Assembly: GCA_031406135.1 (NCBI GenBank)
Contig: JANOGU010000173.1
Coordinates: 1 to 17,845, forward strand
Reading direction: 5' to 3'
Length of the DNA: 17,845 bases
Source of the DNA: JANOGU01 sp031406135
Lineage (GTDB): Bacteria; Pseudomonadota; Alphaproteobacteria; Rhodobacterales; Rhodobacteraceae
Under the pieces are notes generated by a model, which had not been told where the DNA came from, searched no databases, and saw only the letters and a list, made by a program, of their open reading frames with translations. How positions within the stretch are numbered: the stretch's first letter is position 1; every line of letters starts with the position of its first letter. A program made the translations under genes and the position numbers. Below, piece by piece: positions 6,967-13,581 of this stretch.

Positions 6967-7818
6967 ATGGCTTCGGACTACCAGGTGGGCGCGCTCTGGA
7001 TCGGCGGGCCTTTGAGCTTTCTGGAACAGCTCTGCCTGAAGTCCTTTGTCGATGCCGGCCAGCACATCGTTCTCTATACCTACGAGCCGGTGCCGAACGT
7101 GCCTGCCGGGGTCGAGGTGGCGGACGCGGGCGCTGTCCTGCCGCCGGCCGAGGTCCTGCGCCACAGCCGCACCGGCAGCCCGGCGCTGCATTCCGACCTG
7201 TTCCGCTATCACCTGCTGGCCAAGGCCGACCGGATGATCTGGGCCGACACCGATGCCTATTGCGTGAAGCCCTTCGCCACCGCGACCGGCCACTTCTACG
7301 CCTGGGAAAGCGACGAGGGCGTGAACGGTGGCGTGCTCGGCCTGCCGCGTGACAGCGCGACGCTGGCGGCGCTGCTGGAGTTCACCGCCGACCCCTATGC
7401 CATCCCAGACTGGTACGGCCCGGGCTACCGGCGCGAGTTGGAGGAGGCGAAGGCGCGAGGCACGCCGGTGCATGCGGGCGACATGCGCTGGGGCGTCTGG
7501 GGGCCGCATGCGCTGACCTGGTTCCTGAAGCAGACCGGCGAGATCCGCCACGCCCTGCCGCGGGTGGCGCTGTACCCCTTTGCCTACCACGAGCGGCGGC
7601 AGATGCTGAAACCGGGCGTGGACATGGCGGCCTTCGTCACCGGCGAGACCTTTTCGATCCACTTCTACGGCCGCCGGATGCGGGCGCGCATCCTGACGGA
7701 GGGCGGCGTGCCGCGGCCGCGCAGCGTGATCGGAAAGCTGCTGCGCAGGCACGGCATCGACCCCGGCGCCGCGCCGATCCCGCCGAAGATCGGCGGCGGA
7801 GAGGACAGCGATGACTGA
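6967..7818 (+). CDS. GT32-like glycosyltransferase with DXD motif
   Basis: A 283-residue protein resembling DXD-type sugar transferases of the Gly_transf_sug/GT32 kind. HSDLFRYHLLAKADRMIWADTD (about 75-96) matches the family pattern of S-D-x-x-R-Y followed by a hydrophobic strand and D-x-D (Asp94, Asp96), which binds the metal-nucleotide sugar. The N-terminal strand QVGALWIGGPLSFLEQLCLKSF also fits. There is no signal or membrane segment. ATG 6967 gives the expected N-terminus for this type; an upstream in-frame ATG at 6913 would add 18 residues without an SD. The stop overlaps the next gene by 8 bases, with GGAGAGGA of the next gene inside this one, so the two are co-translated. The sugar transferred is unknown. 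Confidence 0.8.
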   Translation: MASDYQVGALWIGGPLSFLEQLCLKSFVDAGQHIVLYTYEPVPNVPAGVEVADAGAVLPPAEVLRHSRTGSPALHSDLFRYHLLAKADRMIWADTDAYCVKPFATATGHFYAWESDEGVNGGVLGLPRDSATLAALLEFTADPYAIPDWYGPGYRRELEEAKARGTPVHAGDMRWGVWGPHALTWFLKQTGEIRHALPRVALYPFAYHERRQMLKPGVDMAAFVTGETFSIHFYGRRMRARILTEGGVPRPRSVIGKLLRRHGIDPGAAPIPPKIGGGEDSDD

Positions 7819-9190
7819 TGGCCTGCTCGACGCCCTCGGCCCCGCCGCGGAGCGCATCGCGCTTCTCGCCCCCGGCGGCACGGCACTGGCCGCCGCCGCC
7901 CATGCCCGCTGGGGCAGCCGGATCGACATCGTCGATGCCGCTCCGGACGGCAGCCTGAGCGCGCGCGAGAGCGAGGCCGCCGTTGCCACGCTGAAAGCGC
8001 TGGCCGACGCCGGCGTGCCGGCCGAGGCGATGCGCCGGATCGGCGCCATGGAGGCGCTGGAACCCGCCGGGCTGGTCCTGAACCTCGACGGCTTCGGCGA
8101 CCGCTGGCCGGCGCGCGGCCTGCCGGGGCTGCTCGACCGGCTGCTGGCCCCGGGCGGGCGTCTGTTGACCGACGTCCGCACCGGATCGGGCGCCTTTCCG
8201 ACCTTGCGCCCGCGCGGGGCGCTGGAGACGCTTTCGGAGCGGGAGGACGCCGGGCGGCGCGTGGTGCGCGTTCTCTTAACCGCGCCGGATGCTCCGGCAG
8301 CGGCGCCGGCAGCGGAGGCGGACGGGGTGGCGGAGCCTTGGCCGGTCCTCGCCCGGCGGCTCGCCGGGCCGGAGGGCTTCTTCCGCGAGGGGCACGAGCA
8401 CGCCTTCCTCTATGTCCCGCGCGGGCGGACGCTGGTCGTCACCTTCGACAACCTCGACATCGCGATGGAAAAGCGCACGGACCGGCGGCCCTGGGGCTTC
8501 GCCTTCATCGAGAAGCAGGGCTGGTCGATGCTGGGGGTCACCGCCGAGGGCTGGACCTGGTTCCGCGACCCCTGGGTGCTGGAACAGTTCGCCACCCTGC
8601 GCGCCGAAGGGTTCTTCGCGCGCTTTGACCGCGTGGTGTTCTACGGCGCCTCGATGGGCGGCTATGCGGCCGCCGCCTTCGTCGCCTTCTGCCCGGGCGC
8701 GGACGCGGTGGCGATCTCGCCGCAGTCCACTTTGGACCGCGCGCTGGTGCCCTGGGAGACGCGCTACCGCGGTGCCTGGGGCCGCGACTTCGCCGGACCC
8801 TGCGGCGACGCGGCCGACGCCAGCCGCGCGGGCGGGCGGGTGATCCTGCTCTACGACCCCTACGAGCCGCTCGATGCCGCTCACATCGCCCGCTTCACCG
8901 GAGCCAACGTGGTCAAGCTGCGCACGCCGCTGATGGGCCACCGGCTGGGGTCCTCGCTGCAGCAGATGGGCATCCTGTCGCCGATCATCCTCGCCGCGCT
9001 CGACGGCACGCTGACCGAGGCCGGCTTCTACCGCACGCTGCGCGCGCGCAAGACCTCGGCCCGCTACCAGCGCGAACTGTTCAGCAAGGCCGTGGCCAAG
9101 GGGCACGCGGTGCTGGCGCGGCGGCTGGGGCGCTGGGTGCTGACCCGCGGCGACAACCGCTACATTCGCAGGGCGCTGGCGGCGATGTGA
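7811..9190 (+). CDS. Methyltransferase-like domain fused to alpha/beta hydrolase
   Basis: A 459-residue fusion. Residues 1-155 look like a class I methyltransferase/Rossmann fold: RIALLAPGG (strand 1, glycine loop not canonical), RIDIVDA with an acidic residue ending strand 2, LVLNLDGFGD (strand 4) and LLAPGGRLLTDVRTG (strand 5). An Ala/Pro linker (about 157-175) follows. Residues 185-459 are the hydrolase-like domain shared with the protein at 1345-2268; here the likely triad is intact, with Ser281 in YGASMGGYAAAAF, Asp349 in LLYDP and His377 in LMGHRLG. That suggests an esterase or deacylase, substrate unknown. The start has a strong SD (7798-7805) and overlaps the glycosyltransferase gene by 8 bases. 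The weak SAM motif leaves open a non-catalytic N-terminal domain. Confidence 0.75.
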   Translation: MTDGLLDALGPAAERIALLAPGGTALAAAAHARWGSRIDIVDAAPDGSLSARESEAAVATLKALADAGVPAEAMRRIGAMEALEPAGLVLNLDGFGDRWPARGLPGLLDRLLAPGGRLLTDVRTGSGAFPTLRPRGALETLSEREDAGRRVVRVLLTAPDAPAAAPAAEADGVAEPWPVLARRLAGPEGFFREGHEHAFLYVPRGRTLVVTFDNLDIAMEKRTDRRPWGFAFIEKQGWSMLGVTAEGWTWFRDPWVLEQFATLRAEGFFARFDRVVFYGASMGGYAAAAFVAFCPGADAVAISPQSTLDRALVPWETRYRGAWGRDFAGPCGDAADASRAGGRVILLYDPYEPLDAAHIARFTGANVVKLRTPLMGHRLGSSLQQMGILSPIILAALDGTLTEAGFYRTLRARKTSARYQRELFSKAVAKGHAVLARRLGRWVLTRGDNRYIRRALAAM

Positions 9191-9229
9191 AGGGTTGCGC
9201 CGGGGCGGGCGGCGCGTCAGGCTTGGCGC

Positions 9230-9880
9230 ATGCGCCGCGCCCTGGCCCTCTGGCTTGCGCTCGCCGGACCCGCCCCGGCCTGCGACACCGCGCTCTTGCT
9301 GGCCATCGACGTCTCGGGCTCGATCGACGGCGGCGAATACCGGCTGCAGACCGAAGGCACCGCTGCGGCTATCCTGGCGCCGGAGGTGGTGGAGGTGCTG
9401 GTGCGCGGGCAGGTGGCGCTGGCCGTGGTGCAATGGTCGGGCGAGGGCGAACAGGTGCTTGTCCTGCCCTGGCGGCGGATGCTGTCGGAGGTCGAGGTTG
9501 CGGCCTTCGCCGCCGCCGCCGCCCAGGTGCCGCGCAGCTTCACCAATTCCGATACCGCCGTGGGCCAGGCCGTGGCCTTCGCCACCGCCCAGTTCGGCGC
9601 GGTCGCCGATTGCAAGCGCAAGGTCATCGACCTGTCCGGCGACGGCCCGGAGAACGCGGGCTTCACCCTGGCCGAGATGCGCACCGCGGCGATCCGGGCG
9701 GGGTTGGAGATCAACGCCATCGCCATCGAGGACAGCGGTTTGCCGACGCCGGTCACCAGCTACTTCCGGCAGCAGCTCATCACCCGCCACGGATTCGTTC
9801 TGACCACGCGCGGGCTGGGCGGCTATGCCGAGACCTTGCGAGTGAAGCTCTTGCGCGAGCTGGAACGCCCCGTGGGTTGA
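9230..9880 (+). CDS. Exported von Willebrand factor A protein, DUF1194 family
   Basis: A 216-residue periplasmic protein. A short signal peptide (MRRALALWLALAGPAPA) precedes Cys18; the site is not a lipobox, so signal peptidase I cleavage is likely. The vWA metal-ion-dependent adhesion site is complete: DVSGS (27-31), the Thr of NSDTAVG (Thr109) and the Asp of LSGDG (Asp138). The pattern from LLLAIDVSGSIDGGEYRLQ to the C-terminal TTRGLGGYAETLRVKLLREL matches DUF1194. Cys18 and Cys128 could form a disulfide. Such proteins are thought to bind protein partners through a divalent metal, but the partner is unknown. It begins 39 bases after the hydrolase fusion with only a weak SD (GGCTTGGCGC) and may be read from the same transcript. 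Confidence 0.87.
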   Translation: MRRALALWLALAGPAPACDTALLLAIDVSGSIDGGEYRLQTEGTAAAILAPEVVEVLVRGQVALAVVQWSGEGEQVLVLPWRRMLSEVEVAAFAAAAAQVPRSFTNSDTAVGQAVAFATAQFGAVADCKRKVIDLSGDGPENAGFTLAEMRTAAIRAGLEINAIAIEDSGLPTPVTSYFRQQLITRHGFVLTTRGLGGYAETLRVKLLRELERPVG

Positions 9881-9896
9881 GCGCCCGCGAAAGCCC

Positions 9897-9926
9897 TTGA
9901 CCGGACCCGGCCGCTGGCCGTATGAG
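9897..9926 (+). promoter_or_regulatory. Candidate sigma-70 promoter of the chromate operon
   Basis: TTGACC (9897-9902) lies 18 bases before TATGAG (9921-9926), in the 126-bp gap ahead of the rhodanese-ChrB gene. The -35 preceded by CCC is typical of alphaproteobacterial housekeeping promoters. The implied leader is about 75 bases and ends in the strong SD AAGGAGG at 9996-10002. Confidence 0.5.
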
Positions 9927-10006
9927 GCGCCGCGTGGGGCACCGTGACCGCCCCGTGAGGCGCCAGCCTAAGTGTCGCATGGACCCGTTTTCCGCAAGGA
10001 GGCACC

Positions 10007-10807
10007 ATGCCTGCGCCCAACCAGATCACCCCTGTCCAACTGTCGCGCCTGATCGGCACCCCAGACGCACCCGTCATCCTTGACGTGCGCATCCCGGAGG
10101 ATGTCGCGGCCGACCCCCGCCGCATCCCGACCGCCCGCGCGCTTTCGCATACCGCGGTGGAGGCCATGGCTGGCACGCTCGCCGGCCGGCGCGTCGTCGT
10201 CGTCTGCCACCGCGGCAAGAAGCTTTCCGAAGGTGCCGCCGCGCTTTTGCGCCTGGCCGGTGTTCCGGCGGAAAACCTTGAGGGCGGCCACGAGGCCTGG
10301 GCCGAGGCCGGGCTGCCACTGACGCCGCTGGCGATCCTGCCGGCGACCTCGCTCTGGGTGACGAGGGCTCGCCCGAAGATCGACCGCATCGCCTGCCCCT
10401 GGCTGATCCGACGGTTTGTCGATCCGTCCGCGCGTTTTCTCTTCGTCGCGCCGGCCGAGGTCGAGGCCGTGGCCGACCGTTTCGGCGCGGTGCCCTTCGA
10501 CATCCCGGGCGTGTTCTGGACCCACCGGGGCGAGCGCTGCTCCTTCGACGCAATGGTGGAGGAGTTTGGCCTCGCCTCGCCCGCGATGGACCGGCTGGCG
10601 ACCGTGGTGCGGGCCGCTGACACCGACCGCCACGATCTTTCCCCGCAGGCGGCGGGGCTCCTGGCCATCTCGGTTGGCCTGTCGCGGCTTTACCGCGACG
10701 ACCTGGAACAGCTGGCCGCCGGGATGGGCCTCTACGACGCGCTCTGGCGCTGGGCGCGCGACGCCCATGACGAGGGCCACGACTGGCCAGCAGGGAGGAC
10801 CGCATGA
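10007..10807 (+). CDS. Rhodanese-ChrB domain fusion (sulfurtransferase/chromate resistance protein)
   Basis: A 266-residue cytoplasmic protein. Residues 1-105 form a single rhodanese domain: VILDVRIPEDV, then the active-site loop VCHRGKKLS with Cys67 as persulfide carrier, and GGHEAWAEAGLPL at its end. Residues 117-255 match the C-terminal domain of ChrB: WVTRARPKIDRIACPWLIRRFVDP, PFDIPGVFWTHRGERCSFD and RAADTDRHD, with possible metal-binding His and Cys. Canonical ChrB, a chromate-responsive regulator, has a different N-terminal DNA-binding region; here it is replaced by rhodanese, so an enzymatic or redox role is more likely than transcriptional control. The SD AAGGAGG is four bases from the ATG. 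The stop overlaps the chrA start in an ATGA. Confidence 0.9.
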   Translation: MPAPNQITPVQLSRLIGTPDAPVILDVRIPEDVAADPRRIPTARALSHTAVEAMAGTLAGRRVVVVCHRGKKLSEGAAALLRLAGVPAENLEGGHEAWAEAGLPLTPLAILPATSLWVTRARPKIDRIACPWLIRRFVDPSARFLFVAPAEVEAVADRFGAVPFDIPGVFWTHRGERCSFDAMVEEFGLASPAMDRLATVVRAADTDRHDLSPQAAGLLAISVGLSRLYRDDLEQLAAGMGLYDALWRWARDAHDEGHDWPAGRTA

Positions 10808-12084
10808 CCGACGCGGCCCCCGCCGTCCCCGGCACGCCGCTTGCCGAGGTCACCCGCGTCTTCCTGCGCATCGGCTGCCTGTCCTTCGGCGGCCCCGCCG
10901 CGCAGATCGCGCTGATGCACCGCGAGCTGATCGACGACCGCAAATGGCTGACCGAACCGGAATACCTGCGTGCGCTGTCGTTCTGCATGCTGCTGCCGGG
11001 ACCCGAGGCGATGCAGCTTGCGACCTACGCCGGGTGGCGGCGCGCCGGCGTTGCCGGCGGCCTTGTCGCCGGCGGGCTGTTCGTCCTGCCCGGCGCCTTG
11101 GTCGTGCTCGCCCTGTCGATGGTCTACGCCGCCTTCGGGCAGGTGCCGCTGATCGCCGCGCTGTTTTTCGGGGTACAGGCGGCGGTTCTCGCCATCGTGC
11201 TGCACGCGCTGCACCGGGTGGCGAAACGCGCGCTGAAAGCGCGCTGGCACTGGGTTCTGGCGGTCGCAGCCTTCGTCGCGCTGTTCGCCTTTGCCGTGCC
11301 CTTCCCGGCGGTGATCGCCGCCGCCGCCGTCACCGGCTGGATCATGGCGCGCGGCGCGCCGGTGCCGCCGTCCGCGCCGCTGCCCCCCGGCGCGCTGGCG
11401 TTCAGCCTGCGCCAGGTGCTGATCTGGGGCGCGGTCTGGCTGGTGCCGCTGGCGGCATTGTACCTGCTGGAAGGCGGCCTGCTGTGGCAGGTGGGGGTGT
11501 TCTTCTCCAAGCTCGCCGTGGTCACCTTCGGCGGCGCCTATGCTGTCCTCGCCTGGATGACGCAGGAGGTGGTGCAAGTGAAGGGCTGGCTCACCACCGG
11601 GGAGATGATCGCGGGCCTCGGCCTGGCCGAGACGACGCCGGGGCCGCTGATCCTGGTCAACGAGTTCGTGGGCTACCTCGCGGCCTGGAAGCAGGGCGGG
11701 GTGCTCTGGGGGATCGCCGGGGCGGCGGTGGCGGTCTGGATGACCTTCGCGCCCTGCTTCCTGTGGATTTTCGCGGGCGCGCCCTTCGTCGAGCGGCTGG
11801 CCACCGCCCCGCGCCTGGCCGCGGCGCTGGCCGGGATCACCGCGGCGGTGGTGGGCGTCATCGCCAACCTTTCGCTCTGGTTCGCGCTGCACGTCCTCTT
11901 CGACGGCTTGTCCACCTGGCAGGCCGGCCCCTTGCGCCTGACCCTGCCCGACCCCGCCTCGGTCGACTGGAAGGCGCTGCTGCTGGCGGTCGGCGCGGCC
12001 TGGCTGATCCTGTGGCGGCACCTGGACCTGATCCTCGTCCTCGCCCTGTCGGCGCTGGCCGCGCTGGCCCTTTCGGCGGTCTGA
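10804..12084 (+). CDS. chrA: Chromate transporter ChrA (two-domain CHR family)
   Basis: An inner-membrane transporter of the CHR superfamily that lowers cytoplasmic chromate by export. At 426 residues it is the long, two-domain form. The first half carries CLSFGGPAAQIALMHREL (25-42) and LLPGPEAMQLATYAGWRR (63-80); the second half repeats these as VVTFGGAYAVLAWMTQE (239-255) and TTPGPLILVNEFVGY (277-291). About ten or more hydrophobic stretches are visible, and residues 375-426 are mostly hydrophobic. The start lies in the ATGA overlap with the rhodanese-ChrB gene, so synthesis is coupled. The substrate is assigned from family and operon; some CHR proteins act on other oxyanions. Confidence 0.95.
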   Translation: MTDAAPAVPGTPLAEVTRVFLRIGCLSFGGPAAQIALMHRELIDDRKWLTEPEYLRALSFCMLLPGPEAMQLATYAGWRRAGVAGGLVAGGLFVLPGALVVLALSMVYAAFGQVPLIAALFFGVQAAVLAIVLHALHRVAKRALKARWHWVLAVAAFVALFAFAVPFPAVIAAAAVTGWIMARGAPVPPSAPLPPGALAFSLRQVLIWGAVWLVPLAALYLLEGGLLWQVGVFFSKLAVVTFGGAYAVLAWMTQEVVQVKGWLTTGEMIAGLGLAETTPGPLILVNEFVGYLAAWKQGGVLWGIAGAAVAVWMTFAPCFLWIFAGAPFVERLATAPRLAAALAGITAAVVGVIANLSLWFALHVLFDGLSTWQAGPLRLTLPDPASVDWKALLLAVGAAWLILWRHLDLILVLALSALAALALSAV

Positions 12085-12144
12085 CGGGCCTTCCCTTGGC
12101 GGGGGAATGTCCTATGCTGACCCGAGAGCGGGGGTCCGGAGGCC

Positions 12145-12606
12145 ATGGCGCGGACGATCGACTACGGCAACCTGATGCACCGGGCCATGCGCGGCCTGAT
12201 CCAGACGGTGCTGCGGGACGTCGCCGAGCAAGGGCTGCCGGGAAACCACCATTTCTTCATCACCTTCGACACCCGCCACCCCGGCGTCGCCATCGCCAAT
12301 TGGCTGCGCGAGCGCTATCCGGAGGAGATGACCATCGTCATCCAGACCTGGTATGCCGGCCTCGAGGTGACGGAGGCGGGCTTCTCGATCACGCTCAACT
12401 TCAACAACACCCCGGAGCCGCTGGTCATCCCGTTCGACGCGGTGCGCACCTTCGTCGATCCCTCGGTCGAGTTCGGCCTGCGGTTCGAGACGCAGGGCGC
12501 CGACGGCGAGGCCGACGAGGAGGAGGCCGAGCCCGAGGACGAGCCGCCCGAGGACCCGCCGCATCTGGCCGAAGTCGTCCGCCTGGACCGCTTCCGCAAG
12601 ACCTGA
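12145..12606 (+). CDS. sspB: SspB-family ClpXP protease adaptor (alphaproteobacterial type)
   Basis: A cytoplasmic adaptor that tethers substrates, such as SsrA-tagged proteins, to ClpXP. The 153-residue protein has the SspB fold in residues 5-115: IDYGNLMHRAMRGLIQTVLRDVAEQG, then HHFFITFDTRHPGVAIANWLRERYP and the strands ITLNFNNTPEPLVIPFDAVRTFVDPSVEFGLRF. An acidic, proline-rich linker (about 118-140) leads to the C-terminal VVRLDRFRK, the ClpX-binding motif. CGGAGG lies just before the ATG. A TATGCT at 12113-12118 could be a -10, but no good -35 accompanies it, so reading from the chromate operon (60-bp gap) is not excluded. In related genomes sspB is often near fumC; here a minus-strand gene lies between. 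Confidence 0.93.
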   Translation: MARTIDYGNLMHRAMRGLIQTVLRDVAEQGLPGNHHFFITFDTRHPGVAIANWLRERYPEEMTIVIQTWYAGLEVTEAGFSITLNFNNTPEPLVIPFDAVRTFVDPSVEFGLRFETQGADGEADEEEAEPEDEPPEDPPHLAEVVRLDRFRKT

Positions 12607-12625
12607 CGCCGGGCCGCGCCGGCGT
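12606..12625. terminator. Hairpin between convergent sspB and TylF-like genes
   Basis: ACGCCGG (12606-12612) pairs perfectly with CCGGCGT (12619-12625) around a 6-base loop. It fills the 24-bp gap between two convergent stop codons, the place for a bidirectional terminator. Only short T-containing tails follow. Confidence 0.5.
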
Positions 12626-12630
12626 TCGGT

Positions 12631-13422
12631 TCAGCCGGGCTTTTGCCAATAGACGCCGGTGCCGTCGATTTCCCGCAGGGTGACGCCGTCCGGCTCGGCT
12701 TCGGCCAGGTGATCGCTCACGGCCCGCCGGCAGGCCTTGATGTCGTGGTAGTCGTCAACGATGACATAGCCGCCGGGCGTTACCCGGTGGTACAGCGCCG
12801 ACAGCGCATCACGCGTGGACTGGTAGAGATCGCCATCCAGCCGCAACACGGCAATGCTCTCGATCGGCGCGGTCGGGAGAGTGTCCTTGAACCAGCCCTT
12901 CAGGAACCGGACCTGATCGTCGAGCAGGCCGAACCGGCCGAAATTCTCGGCAACATCCTCCTGCGACACCGCCAGTTGGCCGAATTGCTGCAGATCGAGC
13001 CCCCTGTCGGCCGGATAGGCCGGGTCGGGCAGCGGCAGGCCCTCGAAACTGTCGCAAACCCACACCGTCCGCGTGCGGTCGGCCTTGATGTGGAGGATGC
13101 CGCGCATGAAGATGCAGGCCCCGCCGCGCCAGACGCCGGTTTCGACCAGATCGCCCGGTACCCCGCGCCGCAGGCAGTCGAGAACCAGATCGCGGATATT
13201 GTCCATGCGCTGCCGGCCGATCATCGACAACGCCGTCAGCGGCCAGTCCCTGCCCCTGTCCCTGGCATCCGCGTCGAACGCCTTGGTCCGGGCGGGCCCG
13301 GCGTCGCCGCGCCGCCGCGGCACCCTGCGAAAGGCCGGGTCACGGGTCACCGCCCCGATCAGCACGTCGCGCAGCAGCGTCAGATAGGCGTCCGCCGCGT
13401 CGGTCTTCGGGGCTTTGGGCAT
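12631..13422 (-). CDS. TylF/MycF-family O-methyltransferase
   Basis: A 263-residue SAM- and metal-dependent methyltransferase like macrocin O-methyltransferase, which methylates sugar hydroxyls. Seen here: RQRMDNIRDLVLDCLRRGVPGDLVETGVWRGGA (71-102, SAM loop), VCDSFEGLP (122-130), the metal-site aspartates in RLDGDLYQST (Asp196, Asp198) and VDDYHD (Asp223, Asp224), and a C-terminal DGTGVYWQK. The acceptor is unknown; a sugar of a surface glycan or small molecule would fit. ATG 13420-13422 has AGAGGA four bases upstream and is preferred to an in-frame TTG at 13458. It points against sspB and away from fumC and shares no operon with either, which suggests an insertion between core genes. Confidence 0.9.
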   Translation of the reverse strand: MPKAPKTDAADAYLTLLRDVLIGAVTRDPAFRRVPRRRGDAGPARTKAFDADARDRGRDWPLTALSMIGRQRMDNIRDLVLDCLRRGVPGDLVETGVWRGGACIFMRGILHIKADRTRTVWVCDSFEGLPLPDPAYPADRGLDLQQFGQLAVSQEDVAENFGRFGLLDDQVRFLKGWFKDTLPTAPIESIAVLRLDGDLYQSTRDALSALYHRVTPGGYVIVDDYHDIKACRRAVSDHLAEAEPDGVTLREIDGTGVYWQKPG

Positions 13423-13514
13423 GGCGTCCTCTGGCCTCGGCCGGTCTTGGGGTGCCAACCGATACCGAACCGGGGGAATGCTGACAATGGCCGTGGCGAA
13501 TTCAGTGTATGCGA

Positions 13515-13524
13515 TGGCATGCCA
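13515..13524. repeat. Palindrome in the fumC/TylF-like divergent region
   Basis: TGGCATGCCA is a perfect 10-bp palindrome immediately upstream of the candidate fumC -35 box, a suitable place for an operator. The surrounding bases (13500-13531) are AT-richer than the genome. It may be chance. Confidence 0.3.
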
Positions 13525-13525
13525 A

Positions 13526-13554
13526 TTGATTCACCGGCGGTCCGGCGCTAAGGG
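13526..13554 (+). promoter_or_regulatory. Candidate promoter of fumC
   Basis: TTGATT (13526-13531), a 17-base spacer and TAAGGG (13549-13554) precede fumC. The -35 is fair and the -10 weak. The predicted leader of about 20 bases includes the GAGGAGG SD. Confidence 0.35.
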
Positions 13555-13581
13555 GGCCACAGCGTCGCCGAGGAGGCCCCG

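Noticed and set aside
5818..8181. 787-codon minus-strand open frame
   Set aside because: It spans the divergent control region and shadows three better-supported genes in other frames; Arg/Pro/Ala-rich low complexity.
10416..12683. 755-codon plus-strand open frame
   Set aside because: It is a frame-shifted shadow of the rhodanese-ChrB, chrA and sspB genes, all of which have strong family signatures.
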